Source: Sphingomonas sp. KR3-1 (GTDB lineage: Bacteria > Pseudomonadota > Alphaproteobacteria > Sphingomonadales > Sphingomonadaceae). Taken from it: a DNA stretch of 64,000 nt. The DNA lies in the NCBI RefSeq assembly GCF_040049295.1, contig NZ_JBDZDQ010000002.1, positions 744,001 to 808,000 on the forward strand, read 5' to 3'. How positions within the stretch are numbered: position 1 is the stretch's first letter; each line of letters starts with the position of its first letter. The notes below the pieces were generated by a model. That model made no database searches. It was not told the DNA's origin and saw only the letters and a list, made by a program, of their open reading frames with translations. Shown piece by piece: positions 48,133 to 57,039 of this stretch. A program made the translations under genes and the position numbers.

Positions 48133-48672
48133 CTAGTGCAATTCCCGGATCGCCGCCGCTACGTCGCGCAGATCATTGCCCAGCTGATGATCCCGGCCCT
48201 GCAATAGGTGCACGTCGAGCTGCGGGATCGCCGCCGCATGGAGCGCGGCATGCGAAGGTGGCACCGTCTCGTCCGCGGTCCCATGGAACAGCAGCGCTGG
48301 CATGCCGGCTGGCAAGGGAAAGTGCGTTCGTGCCGGCACATCCTCGCTCTCCCACCCGCCTTCGCCGACGAAAGGCGGCGCGAGCAGCACCAGCGCGCCC
48401 GGCCGAAATCCGGGGTCCATCTCCGCCAGCACGTGCAGCAACATCGTTCCGCCGACCGAATGCCCGATGAGCAGGTCGCCGTCCGCCAGCACCGCCATCT
48501 CGCCGATCAGTGCTGCCCTCCACGCCACAAAGCGCGGCTCGGCCTCGTCCGGCATGCGTGGATAGCGGACCGGTGTGTCCAGTTCGGCCGACAGGCTGGC
48601 GACCAGCCTGGCGTCCCAGTCGTCATGCGCGCCCTTGCCGGCGCCCTGGATGAAGAGGATCCGGCGTGCCAT
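48133..48672 (-). CDS. Alpha/beta hydrolase, RBBP9-like
   Basis: 179 residues, a small alpha/beta hydrolase. The nucleophile elbow is LLIGHSVGGTMLL (G-H-S-V-G, Ser about residue 72). The acid is probably in HGTADETVPP and the His in LLQGRDHQLGNDL. The N-terminus ILFIQGAGKGAHDDWDARL forms the oxyanion region. Proteins of this type are serine hydrolases of unknown substrate. It converges on the hybrid kinase gene with one base between the stops and lies 23 bases after the next upstream gene. Confidence 0.85.
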   Translation of the reverse strand: MARRILFIQGAGKGAHDDWDARLVASLSAELDTPVRYPRMPDEAEPRFVAWRAALIGEMAVLADGDLLIGHSVGGTMLLHVLAEMDPGFRPGALVLLAPPFVGEGGWESEDVPARTHFPLPAGMPALLFHGTADETVPPSHAALHAAAIPQLDVHLLQGRDHQLGNDLRDVAAAIRELH

Positions 48673-48695
48673 CCGTCCTTAACGGACGGCGCGGC

Positions 48696-49061
48696 TCAGC
48701 GTTGCGCCGGGCGGGTAGGCGGGACCGCCAGCGGCGGGGCGGGCTTGTAGCTCACCACGCACCAGTCCGGCGCGCAATTGGCCGATGCCTCGATAATCCC
48801 GGCATAACGCTCCACCACCGTGCAATCGGTGCCGGCGGCGTAGAGGATGATCGGCCGGTGCGGCGTGTCGCGCCCGGCGCCGCCGGCGAAGTCCTCGAGC
48901 GCCGTGTCGTCGGCGCGGATGAAGTCCCACAGCGCGGTGCCGCCCTGGTCGCGGACCTCATGCGCGCTGGCGCCCTTCTTCGGCAGCTTGTCGCCCCATT
49001 GCGCGGAGAGGCTGCACTTGTCCGGCACGGCGGTCAGCAACAGCGCCAGCGAGAAGATCAT
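48696..49061 (-). CDS. Cys-containing hypothetical protein, coupled to the TetR gene
   Basis: 121 residues with a short hydrophobic N-terminus (MIFSLALLLTAV) that may be a signal peptide. Four cysteines (CSLSAQ, TDCTVV, ANCAPDWC) suggest disulfides and thus periplasmic location. I recognise no family. Its start overlaps the stop of the TetR-family gene by four bases (49058-49061), so the two are translated together and it is probably controlled by that regulator. Confidence 0.65.
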   Translation of the reverse strand: MIFSLALLLTAVPDKCSLSAQWGDKLPKKGASAHEVRDQGGTALWDFIRADDTALEDFAGGAGRDTPHRPIILYAAGTDCTVVERYAGIIEASANCAPDWCVVSYKPAPPLAVPPTRPAQR

Positions 49062-49678
49062 TTTGCGGTTCCTTCGCCGTGATGCTCGCTCATCGTATGG
49101 GCAAGCTGTGCCGCCGCCATCTCGCGCGCCTTTTCGCGCGGCAGCCCGAGCGCCCGTGCCATCGGCGCGCCGAGCAGCGCGTCGCCGAGCGCCATCAGCA
49201 CGAGTTGCAGCGTTTCCTCGTGCAGCGAGTGCGTCTTGTCGTCATGCCCTTCGGCCAGCTGGTCCATCAGCCGGTGGATCGCCTCGAGAATGGGGTCGAG
49301 CGCGTCCTGGTTGCCGGTCAGGATCATCCAGCTCGCCAGCGCGCCGGCGCCGCCCTTGCCAAAGGCGTCGAAGGTCATGTCGACCACCTCGCGGTCGTCA
49401 TGGTCGGCACCTGCGCGGGCACGCTGCACGGCGGCGCCGATCTTGTCGGTCACGCCGTCGGCGATATTGGCGGCCAGCGCCTTTTGCAGCCCGGCGGCCG
49501 ATCCGAAATGGTGGAGGAGATTGGCGTGCGTCCGCCCGATCTTCGCCGCCACCGCCTTCAGCGTCACGGCCTGCGGCCCGGCCTCGAGCAGCAGCTCGCG
49601 TGCCGCTTCCAGCGCGGCATCGCGCGATTCCTCGGGTGATAGGCGTTTGCGTTTTGCGACGGTCATCTTGTGCTTCAT
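49058..49678 (-). CDS. TetR-family transcriptional regulator
   Basis: 206 residues from ATG 49678 (GGGGG just upstream). The N-terminal TetR helix-turn-helix reads ESRDAALEAARELLLEAGPQAVTLKAVAAKIGRTHANLLHHFGSAAGLQKALAANI. The C-terminal two-thirds form the helical ligand domain. It is the first gene of a four-base-overlap pair with a small cysteine-containing protein. A GNAT gene lies upstream on the same strand, separated by a hairpin at 49738-49766. The ligand is unknown. Confidence 0.92.
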   Translation of the reverse strand: MKHKMTVAKRKRLSPEESRDAALEAARELLLEAGPQAVTLKAVAAKIGRTHANLLHHFGSAAGLQKALAANIADGVTDKIGAAVQRARAGADHDDREVVDMTFDAFGKGGAGALASWMILTGNQDALDPILEAIHRLMDQLAEGHDDKTHSLHEETLQLVLMALGDALLGAPMARALGLPREKAREMAAAQLAHTMSEHHGEGTAK

Positions 49679-49737
49679 TGCCCCCGGAAACCCACGGCTT
49701 AGGCCATGATTTCCCAAGGCGAAAGCAAAGACATGCG

Positions 49738-49766
49738 CCGTCCCTCCCGCACGAGCGGAGGGACGG
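49738..49766. terminator. Hairpin after the GNAT gene
   Basis: CCGTCCCTCC (49738-49747) pairs perfectly with GGAGGGACGG (49757-49766) across a nine-base loop. It lies three bases past the GNAT stop in its direction of transcription. There is no T-tract. Confidence 0.55.
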
Positions 49767-49769
49767 GCG

Positions 49770-50327
49770 TCACGCCGCCATTCGGTCGTCGGCATCGCCG
49801 CCGCCACAATCGCCCTCCGAAAGGTCGATCTCGTAGCGGGCGGTGGCCGCCTCGCAGCCGCGGCCGCGCGAATACATCGTGATCAGCTGGCCGGTCGGGC
49901 GGAAGCCGAGCTTGCGCAGCACCTTGCCTGAGGCAGGATTGTCGATGAAGTGGCCCGCGGTCACCCGGCGGATGCCGCGCGCGCGGGCGGCCTGCAGCAC
50001 GGCGCGCCCCGCCTCGGTCGCGAAGCCGCGGCCCCAGGCATCGGGCGTGTACCAATAGCCGAACTCGTTGGGCTCGTCCTTCCACACGCTCAGCCCGGTG
50101 CCGCCGATCAGGCGCACAGCACCGCCCTGGTGCTCGAACACCAGGAACTTAGGCTCCAGCGCATCGCCGAAGCAGCTCAGGAAGGTTTCGGCCGCTTCGA
50201 TCGGATAGGGCCAGGGCGCGCGCGACAGGTTGCGCACCACGGTCTCATGCCCGATCGCCTGGGCCAGGGCAGGGGCGTCCTCGGGCCAGCCGGGCCGCAA
50301 TGTCAGTCTCTGCGTTCGCACGAACAT
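49770..50327 (-). CDS. GNAT-family N-acetyltransferase, RimJ/RimL type
   Basis: 185 residues from ATG 50327, chosen for the GAGGAG seven bases upstream. N-terminal FVRTQRLTLRPGWPEDAPALAQAIG and the acetyl-CoA region NEFGYWYTPDAWGRGFATEAGRAVLQAARARGIRRVTAGHFIDNPASGKVLRKLGF are typical of the RimJ/RimL branch. It acetylates an amine of a protein N-terminus or small molecule. The C-terminal tail is acidic and Gly/Asp-rich. No neighbour hints at the substrate. Confidence 0.9.
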   Translation of the reverse strand: MFVRTQRLTLRPGWPEDAPALAQAIGHETVVRNLSRAPWPYPIEAAETFLSCFGDALEPKFLVFEHQGGAVRLIGGTGLSVWKDEPNEFGYWYTPDAWGRGFATEAGRAVLQAARARGIRRVTAGHFIDNPASGKVLRKLGFRPTGQLITMYSRGRGCEAATARYEIDLSEGDCGGGDADDRMAA

Positions 50328-50405
50328 GACCATCTCCTCGGTCCTGCGACGCCCCACGCCACGCTAGTGTGACGAGGTTGTTGCGCCGTGGTGTCAGGGA
50401 GGAAA

Positions 50406-50439
50406 TAAAAAAGGGAGCCGGGGTGACCCGTCTCCCTTT
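50406..50439 (-). terminator. Intrinsic terminator of the rplU-rpmA operon
   Basis: On the minus strand AAAGGGAG (reading from 50439) pairs with CTCCCTTT (ending 50410) around a GC-rich centre, and a T-run TTTTTTATTT follows. It lies ~60 bases past the rpmA stop. Confidence 0.8.
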
Positions 50440-50501
50440 TCAGCTGGTTCGTTCGCCGAACCCGGGTCACCCTGGTGGGCAACCCGGCCGGTCACCCGAT
50501 G

Positions 50502-50771
50502 TTATTCGGCAGCTTCCGCAATCATCTCTACCGAGCAGAACTTGCGGCCGAGCTTGCCTTCCTTGAACGCCACGCGGCCGTCCACGAGCGCGAAAAGGGT
50601 ATGGTCCTTGCCCATGCCCACGTTCACGCCCGGATAAATCTTGGTGCCGCGCTGGCGCACGATGATGTTGCCGGCGACGACTGCTTCGCTGCCGAACTTC
50701 TTCACGCCGAGACGGCGGCCTGCGGAGTCGCGGCCGTTGCGGGAGGAACCGCCTGCCTTCTTGTGTGCCAT
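50502..50771 (-). CDS. rpmA: Ribosomal protein bL27
   Basis: 89 residues. N-terminal [29 protein letters not shown] and central [29 protein letters not shown] are diagnostic. L27 lies at the 50S peptidyl-transferase centre, with its N-terminus near the P-site tRNA. It follows rplU by 24 bases, and the pair forms the usual operon. The terminator lies downstream at ~50410-50439. Confidence 0.98.
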   Translation of the reverse strand: MAHKKAGGSSRNGRDSAGRRLGVKKFGSEAVVAGNIIVRQRGTKIYPGVNVGMGKDHTLFALVDGRVAFKEGKLGRKFCSVEMIAEAAE

Positions 50772-50795
50772 GGTCTATACTCCTCGTATCTCTGC

Positions 50796-51176
50796 TTACG
50801 CTTCAGCGGCCGGGGCTTCAGCCTCGGCAGGAGCGGCGGCCTTCTTCGCCTTCGGCGCGGCCTTCTTCTTCTCTTCCTGCGCACCGATGGCGGTGATCTT
50901 CAGGATGGTGTGGTTCTGGCGATGGCCGTTCTTGCGGCGATAATTGTGCCGGCGGCGCTTCTTGAAGACAATGACCTTCTCGCCCTTCGCCTGCGCAATG
51001 ATCTCGGCCGAGACGGTGATGCCGTCGGTCGACTGCAGGTCACCACCTTCGCCCGCCAGAAGCACGTCGCCCAGCGTGACCGTCGAACCGGCCTCGCCGT
51101 CGAGCTTCTCGACTACGATCTTGTCTCCCGCGGCAACGCGATACTGCTTGCCGCCCGTGCGCACGATAGCGAACAT
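50796..51176 (-). CDS. rplU: Ribosomal protein bL21
   Basis: 126 residues from ATG 51176. The L21 core [30 protein letters not shown] and [28 protein letters not shown] is clear; L21 binds 23S rRNA in the 50S subunit. The C-terminus has an Ala/Lys/Pro/Glu-rich extension of about 25 residues ([20 protein letters not shown]), common in alphaproteobacteria. It is the first gene of rplU-rpmA. Confidence 0.97.
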   Translation of the reverse strand: MFAIVRTGGKQYRVAAGDKIVVEKLDGEAGSTVTLGDVLLAGEGGDLQSTDGITVSAEIIAQAKGEKVIVFKKRRRHNYRRKNGHRQNHTILKITAIGAQEEKKKAAPKAKKAAAPAEAEAPAAEA

Positions 51177-51294
51177 CGGGTCTCTTCTCTGGTTCAAATG
51201 CTTGTGCCCGCCAAGGTTACACCCCGGCAGGAGGAAGGGCGCAGCTAAGGGAGGGAGTCGCCGAAGTCAACAATAAATGCCCGGATTGGGCAGT

Positions 51295-51675
51295 TTAGTG
51301 ACGGTGCGTGCGCTTCAGCGTGTAGCGGCCGGCCGTATAGCCGTCGAAAAGTCCGCGAATCGCCGGGTGATCCACCGGCTCCTCGCTGTCGTCGGCCACC
51401 AGATTCTGCTGGCTGACATAAGCGACGTAGCTCGATTCGTCGTTCTCGGCGAGCAGATGGTAGAAGGGCTGGTCCTTGCGCGGACGCACGTCCTCGGGGA
51501 TCGCCTCATACCATTCGTCGCTGTTGGCGAAGACGGGATCGACGTCGAACACCACCCCGCGGAACTCGAACTGGCGGTGGCGCACCACCTCGCCGATCGC
51601 GAAGCGTGCCGTGGCGACCGGCGGCATCGCAACGCCGGGTTCATAGGGGGGAGAGGCACCGGGCGTCTGAGTCAT
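51295..51675 (-). CDS. hspQ: Heat-shock protein HspQ-like
   Basis: 126 residues; an internal ATG at residue 17 is a possible alternative start. The region ATARFAIGEVVRHRQFEFRGVVFDVDPVFANSDEWYEA and DQPFYHLLAENDESSYVAYVSQQNLV match the HspQ/YccV family. In Escherichia coli HspQ binds hemimethylated DNA and promotes protein quality control with Lon and ClpXP. It is a single gene between rplU and the serine tRNA. Confidence 0.88.
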   Translation of the reverse strand: MTQTPGASPPYEPGVAMPPVATARFAIGEVVRHRQFEFRGVVFDVDPVFANSDEWYEAIPEDVRPRKDQPFYHLLAENDESSYVAYVSQQNLVADDSEEPVDHPAIRGLFDGYTAGRYTLKRTHRH

Positions 51676-51798
51676 GGGTTCAATCTAATATCTCTGCGCC
51701 TAGGTACAAGGACGTGCTTGCAGTATCCGAAACGCTGCGCTAGTGGCCCGCCCTCACAGCGACCGACGCGGAGTTCTTCCGCGCAGTTATCGCCTCGC

Positions 51799-51888
51799 GG
51801 AGAGGTGGCAGAGTGGTCGAATGCGCCGCACTCGAAATGCGGTTTACGGGTAACCGTAACGTGGGTTCGAATCCCACCCTCTCCGCCA
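51799..51888 (+). tRNA. tRNA-Ser (anticodon CGA)
   Basis: A 90-base class II tRNA. The acceptor stem GGAGAGG (51799-51805) pairs with CCTCTCC (51878-51884), followed by G and an encoded CCA. The anticodon stem CCGCA/TGCGG encloses CTCGAAA, giving anticodon CGA for UCG codons. A long variable arm (TTTACGGGTAACCGTAA) and the T-loop GTTCGAATC are as expected for serine. Confidence 0.96.
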
Positions 51889-51928
51889 CTTCCACGAACG
51901 CAGTCGCTGCGCCGGTGCGCAAAAAATC

Positions 51929-53230
51929 CTAGCCGCCGGTCACCCGCCAGACGACATTGCCGCCATCATCCGCGATCAGCAGCGCGCCTCTGCTGTCGAT
52001 GGCAACGCCAACGGGCCGGCCCTGCGCCTTGCCATTCTTGCTGATGAAGCCCGTCACGACATCGATCGGCTTGCCGACCGGCCGGCCGCCCGCAAAGGCG
52101 ATATAGACCACCTTGTAGCCATTGAGATGGCCGCGGTTCCAGCTGCCATGCTCGCCGACGAATGCGCCGCTGCGATATTGCGGCGGCAGCGCCGTGGCGT
52201 TCGCGGTGAAGGTCATGCCGAGCGGGGCGACATGCGAGCTCAGCGCATAGTCGGGCGCGATCGCGCTGACGACCAGATCGGGGCGTTGCGGGCGCACGCG
52301 CGGATCGACGTGCTGGCCATAATAGCTGTACGGCCAGCCATAGAAGGCGCCGTCCTTCACCGATGTCATGTAATCCGGCACCAGGTCGGGGCCGAGCTCG
52401 TCGCGTTCGTTCACGACGGTCCAGAGCTGCCCCGTCGTCGGCTCGAAGGACAGGCCATTGGGATTGCGCAGGCCCGTCGCATAGGGGCGGTGCGCGCCGG
52501 TCAGCCGATCGACTTCCCAGATCCGCGCCCGCTCATGCTCGGCCTCGATGCCGTTCTCGGTGATGTTGCTGTTCGATCCGATGCCGACATAGAGCTTGGA
52601 CCCGTCGGGGCTCGCGACCAGGCTCTTGGTCCAGTGATGGTCGATCGGGCCGCCCGGAAGTTCGGTGAGCAGCGTCGGCTTGGCGGTGATCCGGGTCTGG
52701 CCGGTATGATAGGGAAAGCAGAGGATCGCGTCGGTATTGGCGACGTAGAGGTCGCTGCCGACCAGCGCGACGCCGAAGGGCGCGTTCAGGTGGTCGATCA
52801 GCACGGAGCGCAGCTCGGGCTTGCCGTCTCCATCCACGTCGCGCAGCAAGGTGATGCGGCTCTCGGCCTTCACCTTGGAATGGCCGAAGCCCTGGATGAA
52901 GCCCACGACGATGTCCTTGGGCCGGTTGACCGGCTCCTCGGGGCCCTTGGCCTCGACCGCGAGCACATCGCCATTGGGCAGCGTGTAGACTTGCCGGACA
53001 TTGTGGAAGTCGGCGGCGAAGGGGGCGATCTTCAGCCCCTGCGCGACTGTCGGCTTTGCGCCGTTTGCCCAGGGCTCGACATGGGCGACGTGCATGGGCG
53101 GGACCAGATACTGGTTGATCGCCGGCAGTTTAGGGTTGGGCCCGAGCTGGTCGTCCGGATTGCCGCCGCCGCTGCTGCATGCGGCGAGGAGCAGGATGGC
53201 GGAGCCCGGCAGGAAGGTCAGCGTCTTCAT
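51929..53230 (-). CDS. Sorbosone dehydrogenase-like lipoprotein
   Basis: 433 residues. The signal peptide ends in the lipobox LLAAC (Cys18), so it should be anchored in the outer or inner membrane. The rest is a six-bladed beta-propeller of the PQQ-dependent glucose/sorbosone dehydrogenase family (RQVYTLPNGDVLAVEAKG; LNAPFGVALVGSDLYVANTDAI; ATGLRNPNGLSFEPTTGQLWTVVNERDELG; GEHGSWNRGHLNGYKV). It oxidises a sugar or alcohol in the periplasm. It overlaps the DUF2231 gene by four bases; DUF2231 membrane proteins often accompany such dehydrogenases and may receive the electrons. Confidence 0.9.
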   Translation of the reverse strand: MKTLTFLPGSAILLLAACSSGGGNPDDQLGPNPKLPAINQYLVPPMHVAHVEPWANGAKPTVAQGLKIAPFAADFHNVRQVYTLPNGDVLAVEAKGPEEPVNRPKDIVVGFIQGFGHSKVKAESRITLLRDVDGDGKPELRSVLIDHLNAPFGVALVGSDLYVANTDAILCFPYHTGQTRITAKPTLLTELPGGPIDHHWTKSLVASPDGSKLYVGIGSNSNITENGIEAEHERARIWEVDRLTGAHRPYATGLRNPNGLSFEPTTGQLWTVVNERDELGPDLVPDYMTSVKDGAFYGWPYSYYGQHVDPRVRPQRPDLVVSAIAPDYALSSHVAPLGMTFTANATALPPQYRSGAFVGEHGSWNRGHLNGYKVVYIAFAGGRPVGKPIDVVTGFISKNGKAQGRPVGVAIDSRGALLIADDGGNVVWRVTGG

Positions 53231-53655
53231 GCCAGCGTCTCCGAACGAACCGAGTAACCGATCCAGCTCGTCACCAGAACGAGTAGTGCGGTGATCGCGG
53301 ACAGGATGATTCCGGTCGGGACCACCGAGGTCCAGCCGTCGCGGCTATGGACGAAGCCGTTGACGATCGCGGTGACGAGCATCGCGACGGTTAGGATCGA
53401 GTGCAGCGAGGAGCGACGGCGCACTGCGCTCTTGAGGACGAGCGCGTCGACAATGCCGGCGACGCCGGCCGCTACCGCCATGAGGACCCCGCCTGCGATG
53501 AGCCAGACCGAGAAGTTGGCCCATTGCATATTAGCGCTCCGGGCATAGGCCCAGTCGCTGAAGAAGGCCGCGACGAAGAAGGCGAGTGGGAAGGCGGCAA
53601 GAATGCCGTGCAGGGGCACGAAAATCCGTGCCGCACCAGGATGATATCGCGCCAA
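53227..53655 (-). CDS. DUF2231 membrane protein
   Basis: 142 residues from a TTG start with GGAGAGG upstream; no ATG lies in the conserved N-terminus. Four membrane helices are predicted, beginning IFVPLHGILAAFPLAFFVAAFFSDWAY, with the conserved His and Pro of DUF2231 (LHGILAAFP). The family is thought to be heme- or electron-transfer-related because of its partners. It is translationally coupled to the downstream sorbosone dehydrogenase-like gene and lies 67 bases after the tannase gene. Confidence 0.85.
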   Translation of the reverse strand: MARYHPGAARIFVPLHGILAAFPLAFFVAAFFSDWAYARSANMQWANFSVWLIAGGVLMAVAAGVAGIVDALVLKSAVRRRSSLHSILTVAMLVTAIVNGFVHSRDGWTSVVPTGIILSAITALLVLVTSWIGYSVRSETLA

Positions 53656-53722
53656 TCTGCCTCTCCACCAGGATATAGGCGCTGAACGCGCTATATCGCC
53701 TGTGGGTCCGTGGCGGCCAGCC

Positions 53723-55357
53723 TCAGCGTGCGATCCTCCCGCACGAGAAATTGTCGGGATCGTCCTTCGCCCCGCTTCCGCGATAGATCGCCTGCTTCGG
53801 ATAAGGACAAAGCGGCCTCTGGAAGGCGATCCTCCTGGAATCCGCGCTCTCGAACTTCGTCGCGATGACGCGCTCCGGTGCCTTTCCCTGTTCGCTCCAT
53901 GCGATCAGTGACTGGAACAGGTCATCTTGCGCACTGGCTTCAGGGGGTGGCGGCACGCCCGCGGACGCCGAATTGAACGAGTCCGGGCCGGTGCCGCCGC
54001 CACAGTGCATCACGCCGGGCGCCAGGAAGAGCCGCGCAGTATCACGCAGCCGCGACACGCCGCCCAACTGGCCCGCCCGCCGGTTGTAGAACGCCACCGT
54101 CTGGCCGGGCGGGACCAGCGTGTCCGCCAGGCCGTGATAGAGGATGAGCTTGCCGCCACGGGCCCGGAAGGCGCGCAGGTCTCCGCGCGTGGCATCGTTG
54201 ACCTCGCCGCCGAGCGCGGCGTCCACGATCGGCATGTCGCGGTCCAGGTTGAAGCCGCTCCAGTCCCAAGAGGCGCCGAATACCCATTTGAACAGGCTGG
54301 CGAATTGCGGTTGCCCGTTGTTCGCGCTCTGGAGGAACGACCAGCCGAACCGCCCCGGCCCCTCGCTGCCCGGCAGCCAGCCGAAAAAGACCGGCTTTCC
54401 GGCGCGCGTGGTCGGGCCGGCGTAGAAGGCGCGGGCGGTGGCGACTTCGGCGGCGGTCAGGCATTGGCCGTCATCGGCGCCTCGGCAGGTAAGCGCCGCG
54501 GGATCGAAGTTGCAGCTGAACGGATCGGCGATGAAGGAGTCGCCGGCGAGCGCCGCGCCCTGGCGGCGGCACTCGGCGATCGCGGCGCGGTTGAGCAGGC
54601 CGAGCTTGGCGTCCGACAGGCGGCTGCCGGGCGTCCGGTTGGCGGCGGCGTAGTCCCAGACCGCAACGGCGTGGCCCCAGGTGCGGTTGATGACCGGCGC
54701 GCCGACCAGGATGCCGTCATAATCCGCCGGATAGTGGAGCGCCTCGATCAGTCCTTGCTGCCCACCGGTCGAGCAGCCGGTGTAATAGGAACGCCTGGCG
54801 CCGCGTCCGTAAAAGGCCTTGGCGATGGCCTTGCCGGTCACCGTCATCACATGCGTGGAGAGCCGGCCCCAATCCTTCCATTTGCGCGGATGGCCGACCA
54901 GCGCGTCGCCGTCGAGCACCGTCGCGGGCGCCGTTCCGGTGTCGGTCGTCGCCGTCGCGTAACCGCGCCGCAGGCCGGTCAGCATCCCGCCATAGCCGGC
55001 CTGCAGCGTACCAGCGAAGCCGCCATTGCCGTTGCCGTGGAAAATGCCCGTCCATCCGTCGGCCGGCAGCCAGATCTCGACACCGATATCGGAATCGGAG
55101 GCGGACCGCACATGCGCGACTACCCGGCAGAATGCCGGCAGATCGGCTACGGCGGGCAAGTTGAGCGCGGCCGCAGCCATGCCCTTCGGCACCATCGTGG
55201 CGCTGGTGACGGTCGTATCCGCCAGCCGGAAGCCGGTGAGCGCCTCACATCTGGACGTGCTGGCGGGCGCCTGGGCCGCGGCGAGCGACGGCAGCGTTAG
55301 CGACAGTGCCACCGCCGCATTCCTGGCCAAGCGCCGAACGAAGACCGAATTCCCCAT
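53723..55357 (-). CDS. Tannase/feruloyl-esterase family protein
   Basis: 544 residues with a Sec signal peptide (MGNSVFVRRLARNAAVALSL, to about AAAQA). The family's CS-D-HC motif is present: Cys195-Ser196 in YYTGCSTGGQQGL, the Asp in YHGLADTLVPPG, and His-Cys in APGVMHCGGG. The catalytic Ser196 and His are brought together by the Cys195-Cys disulfide. It hydrolyses esters of aromatic acids such as gallate or ferulate in the periplasm or outside the cell. It lies two bases after the carboxylesterase gene in the catabolic operon. Confidence 0.92.
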   Translation of the reverse strand: MGNSVFVRRLARNAAVALSLTLPSLAAAQAPASTSRCEALTGFRLADTTVTSATMVPKGMAAAALNLPAVADLPAFCRVVAHVRSASDSDIGVEIWLPADGWTGIFHGNGNGGFAGTLQAGYGGMLTGLRRGYATATTDTGTAPATVLDGDALVGHPRKWKDWGRLSTHVMTVTGKAIAKAFYGRGARRSYYTGCSTGGQQGLIEALHYPADYDGILVGAPVINRTWGHAVAVWDYAAANRTPGSRLSDAKLGLLNRAAIAECRRQGAALAGDSFIADPFSCNFDPAALTCRGADDGQCLTAAEVATARAFYAGPTTRAGKPVFFGWLPGSEGPGRFGWSFLQSANNGQPQFASLFKWVFGASWDWSGFNLDRDMPIVDAALGGEVNDATRGDLRAFRARGGKLILYHGLADTLVPPGQTVAFYNRRAGQLGGVSRLRDTARLFLAPGVMHCGGGTGPDSFNSASAGVPPPPEASAQDDLFQSLIAWSEQGKAPERVIATKFESADSRRIAFQRPLCPYPKQAIYRGSGAKDDPDNFSCGRIAR

Positions 55358-55359
55358 GA

Positions 55360-57039
55360 TCACGAGCCTTGCTTGGAGGGAGCGGGGGCGGAGCACGCCG
55401 CCACCGGAGCGGGCAGCACGGGCGCGATGCTCCCGGTCCGCCAGTTCCAGCTTTGCGTGCCGGCCGCCCGGCGCCGGCATAGCAGCTGCTCGTGCAGCGC
55501 GTACATGCCCGGCATGAACCCGGTGGCGGCGCGGGGAGCCTCTACGAAACCCATGAAGGCGCTGTCGGCGCCGAAGCTGCTCCAGGCGGGACCATTCGCG
55601 GATACAGGTTTCCCGCCGCGCGCGAAGCTGGTCCAATAGTCGAGCATCGCGGCGGAGAGCCGGTGCTCGGCCACGGTGTCGGGGATCGCAGGCCAGGCGG
55701 GCGGCGTGGCGTTGATCGTCCCGAACACGAAGGGCACTTCGCTGGCGTGGAAGCCGGTAAGGCCGGCTGCATCGGCGCTCGGATAGCTATGGCTGAAATA
55801 GTAGAGGAAGGCGGGCTGGCCGAGCGCCGCCTGCTTGCGCACCAGCCGCTCGGCCGCCCAGCCGAAGACGGCGTCGCGCGTGCTATCTAGGCCGCGCTGC
55901 TCGATGTCGCCGCTTGCCGGATAGAGGCGGAGGTAATCGTCCGCGAGATCGCCGTAGCGCGCCCGGATGCCCTCGGCATAGGCCTCGCGGCTCGGCGGAG
56001 TCGGCGGGGCCAGGAAGCGGAGCGAACGGATCTCGCCGCTGTTGAATCCGGCGATCAGCGGCACCTTCGCCTGCTCGCCGCGGTCGAAGGTATCGACCAA
56101 CTGGCGTGGGAGGATCTTCCCGTCGATCGTGCCATAGGGCACGTACCCAGTCGCGGCGGCCGCTTCGACGAGCTTGCCCGCATCCATCGCCCGCAGCGCC
56201 GCCAGGTTCGGTGCCTGCAGCTTGCCAGCGACCCAGGCGCCGATGTCTTCCGCCGGGAACTCCTCGCCGCGCTTGCTACGAAGCTCGGGCATGGTGAACA
56301 GATATCCGCTCTCGACGATCGCCCGGTCGAAGCTGCCCCGCGCGCGCGGCGAGGCGAGCAGATATTCGACGCTGAGCGCGCCGGCGGATTCGCCGAAGAT
56401 CGTGACGTTGCGCGGGTCGCCGCCAAACGCCGCGATGTTCTCGCGCACCCAGTGCAGGGCCTGTATCTGGTCGAGCAGCCCGTAATTGCCCGAGACGCCG
56501 TCGGGCGATTCCTTGCTCAGCTCGGGATGGGCCAGATAGCCGAGCACACCCAGGCGATAGTTGACCGAGACGAGGACGACGCCGCGCTTGGCGAACTCCC
56601 GCCCGTCATACATCTCGGAATGGCCCGATCCCCAGATCAGCGTGCCGCCGTGAATCCAGACCATCACCGGCGCGCCCCGCGCGTTCGCGGGCGCGGTGAC
56701 GTCGAGCGTCAGGCAATCCTCGGCCATCGGCACCTTGCCGCGATCATAGGGGCCGGCGGACATCGGCGGCTGCATGCACGCCACGCCCATTGTCTGCGCG
56801 GCCCGCACGCCCTTCCAGTGCGGCATCGGCGCGGGCGGGCGCCAGCGGCGCTCTCCAACTGGCGGCAGCGCATAGGGAATGGCGCGGAAGACGTTCGCGT
56901 CTCCTTCGCGCAGCCCCTCCAGCTCGCCTGCGGGCGCGTGCACCACGGGAGGATTGGCCGGCGATTGCGCCAGCGCACCGCCCGCTCCGGCGAAGGCAGC
57001 CCATAGGGCAAGGATCATCGGGTGCGACCGGAGCTTCAT
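55360..57039 (-). CDS. Exported type-B carboxylesterase
   Basis: 559 residues with a signal peptide (MILALWAAFAGAGGALAQ, cleaved near Gln25). A COesterase-family protein: PVMVWIHGGTLIWGSGHS (oxyanion hole), nucleophile Ser218 in NVTIFGESAGALSVEYLLASP, and catalytic His in DAAGLTGFHASEVPFVFG. It cleaves carboxylic esters in the periplasm. Its start overlaps the MFS stop by four bases and its stop is two bases before the tannase start. Two different esterases in one operon suggest a substrate with more than one ester bond or mixed acyl groups. Confidence 0.93.
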   Translation of the reverse strand: MKLRSHPMILALWAAFAGAGGALAQSPANPPVVHAPAGELEGLREGDANVFRAIPYALPPVGERRWRPPAPMPHWKGVRAAQTMGVACMQPPMSAGPYDRGKVPMAEDCLTLDVTAPANARGAPVMVWIHGGTLIWGSGHSEMYDGREFAKRGVVLVSVNYRLGVLGYLAHPELSKESPDGVSGNYGLLDQIQALHWVRENIAAFGGDPRNVTIFGESAGALSVEYLLASPRARGSFDRAIVESGYLFTMPELRSKRGEEFPAEDIGAWVAGKLQAPNLAALRAMDAGKLVEAAAATGYVPYGTIDGKILPRQLVDTFDRGEQAKVPLIAGFNSGEIRSLRFLAPPTPPSREAYAEGIRARYGDLADDYLRLYPASGDIEQRGLDSTRDAVFGWAAERLVRKQAALGQPAFLYYFSHSYPSADAAGLTGFHASEVPFVFGTINATPPAWPAIPDTVAEHRLSAAMLDYWTSFARGGKPVSANGPAWSSFGADSAFMGFVEAPRAATGFMPGMYALHEQLLCRRRAAGTQSWNWRTGSIAPVLPAPVAACSAPAPSKQGS

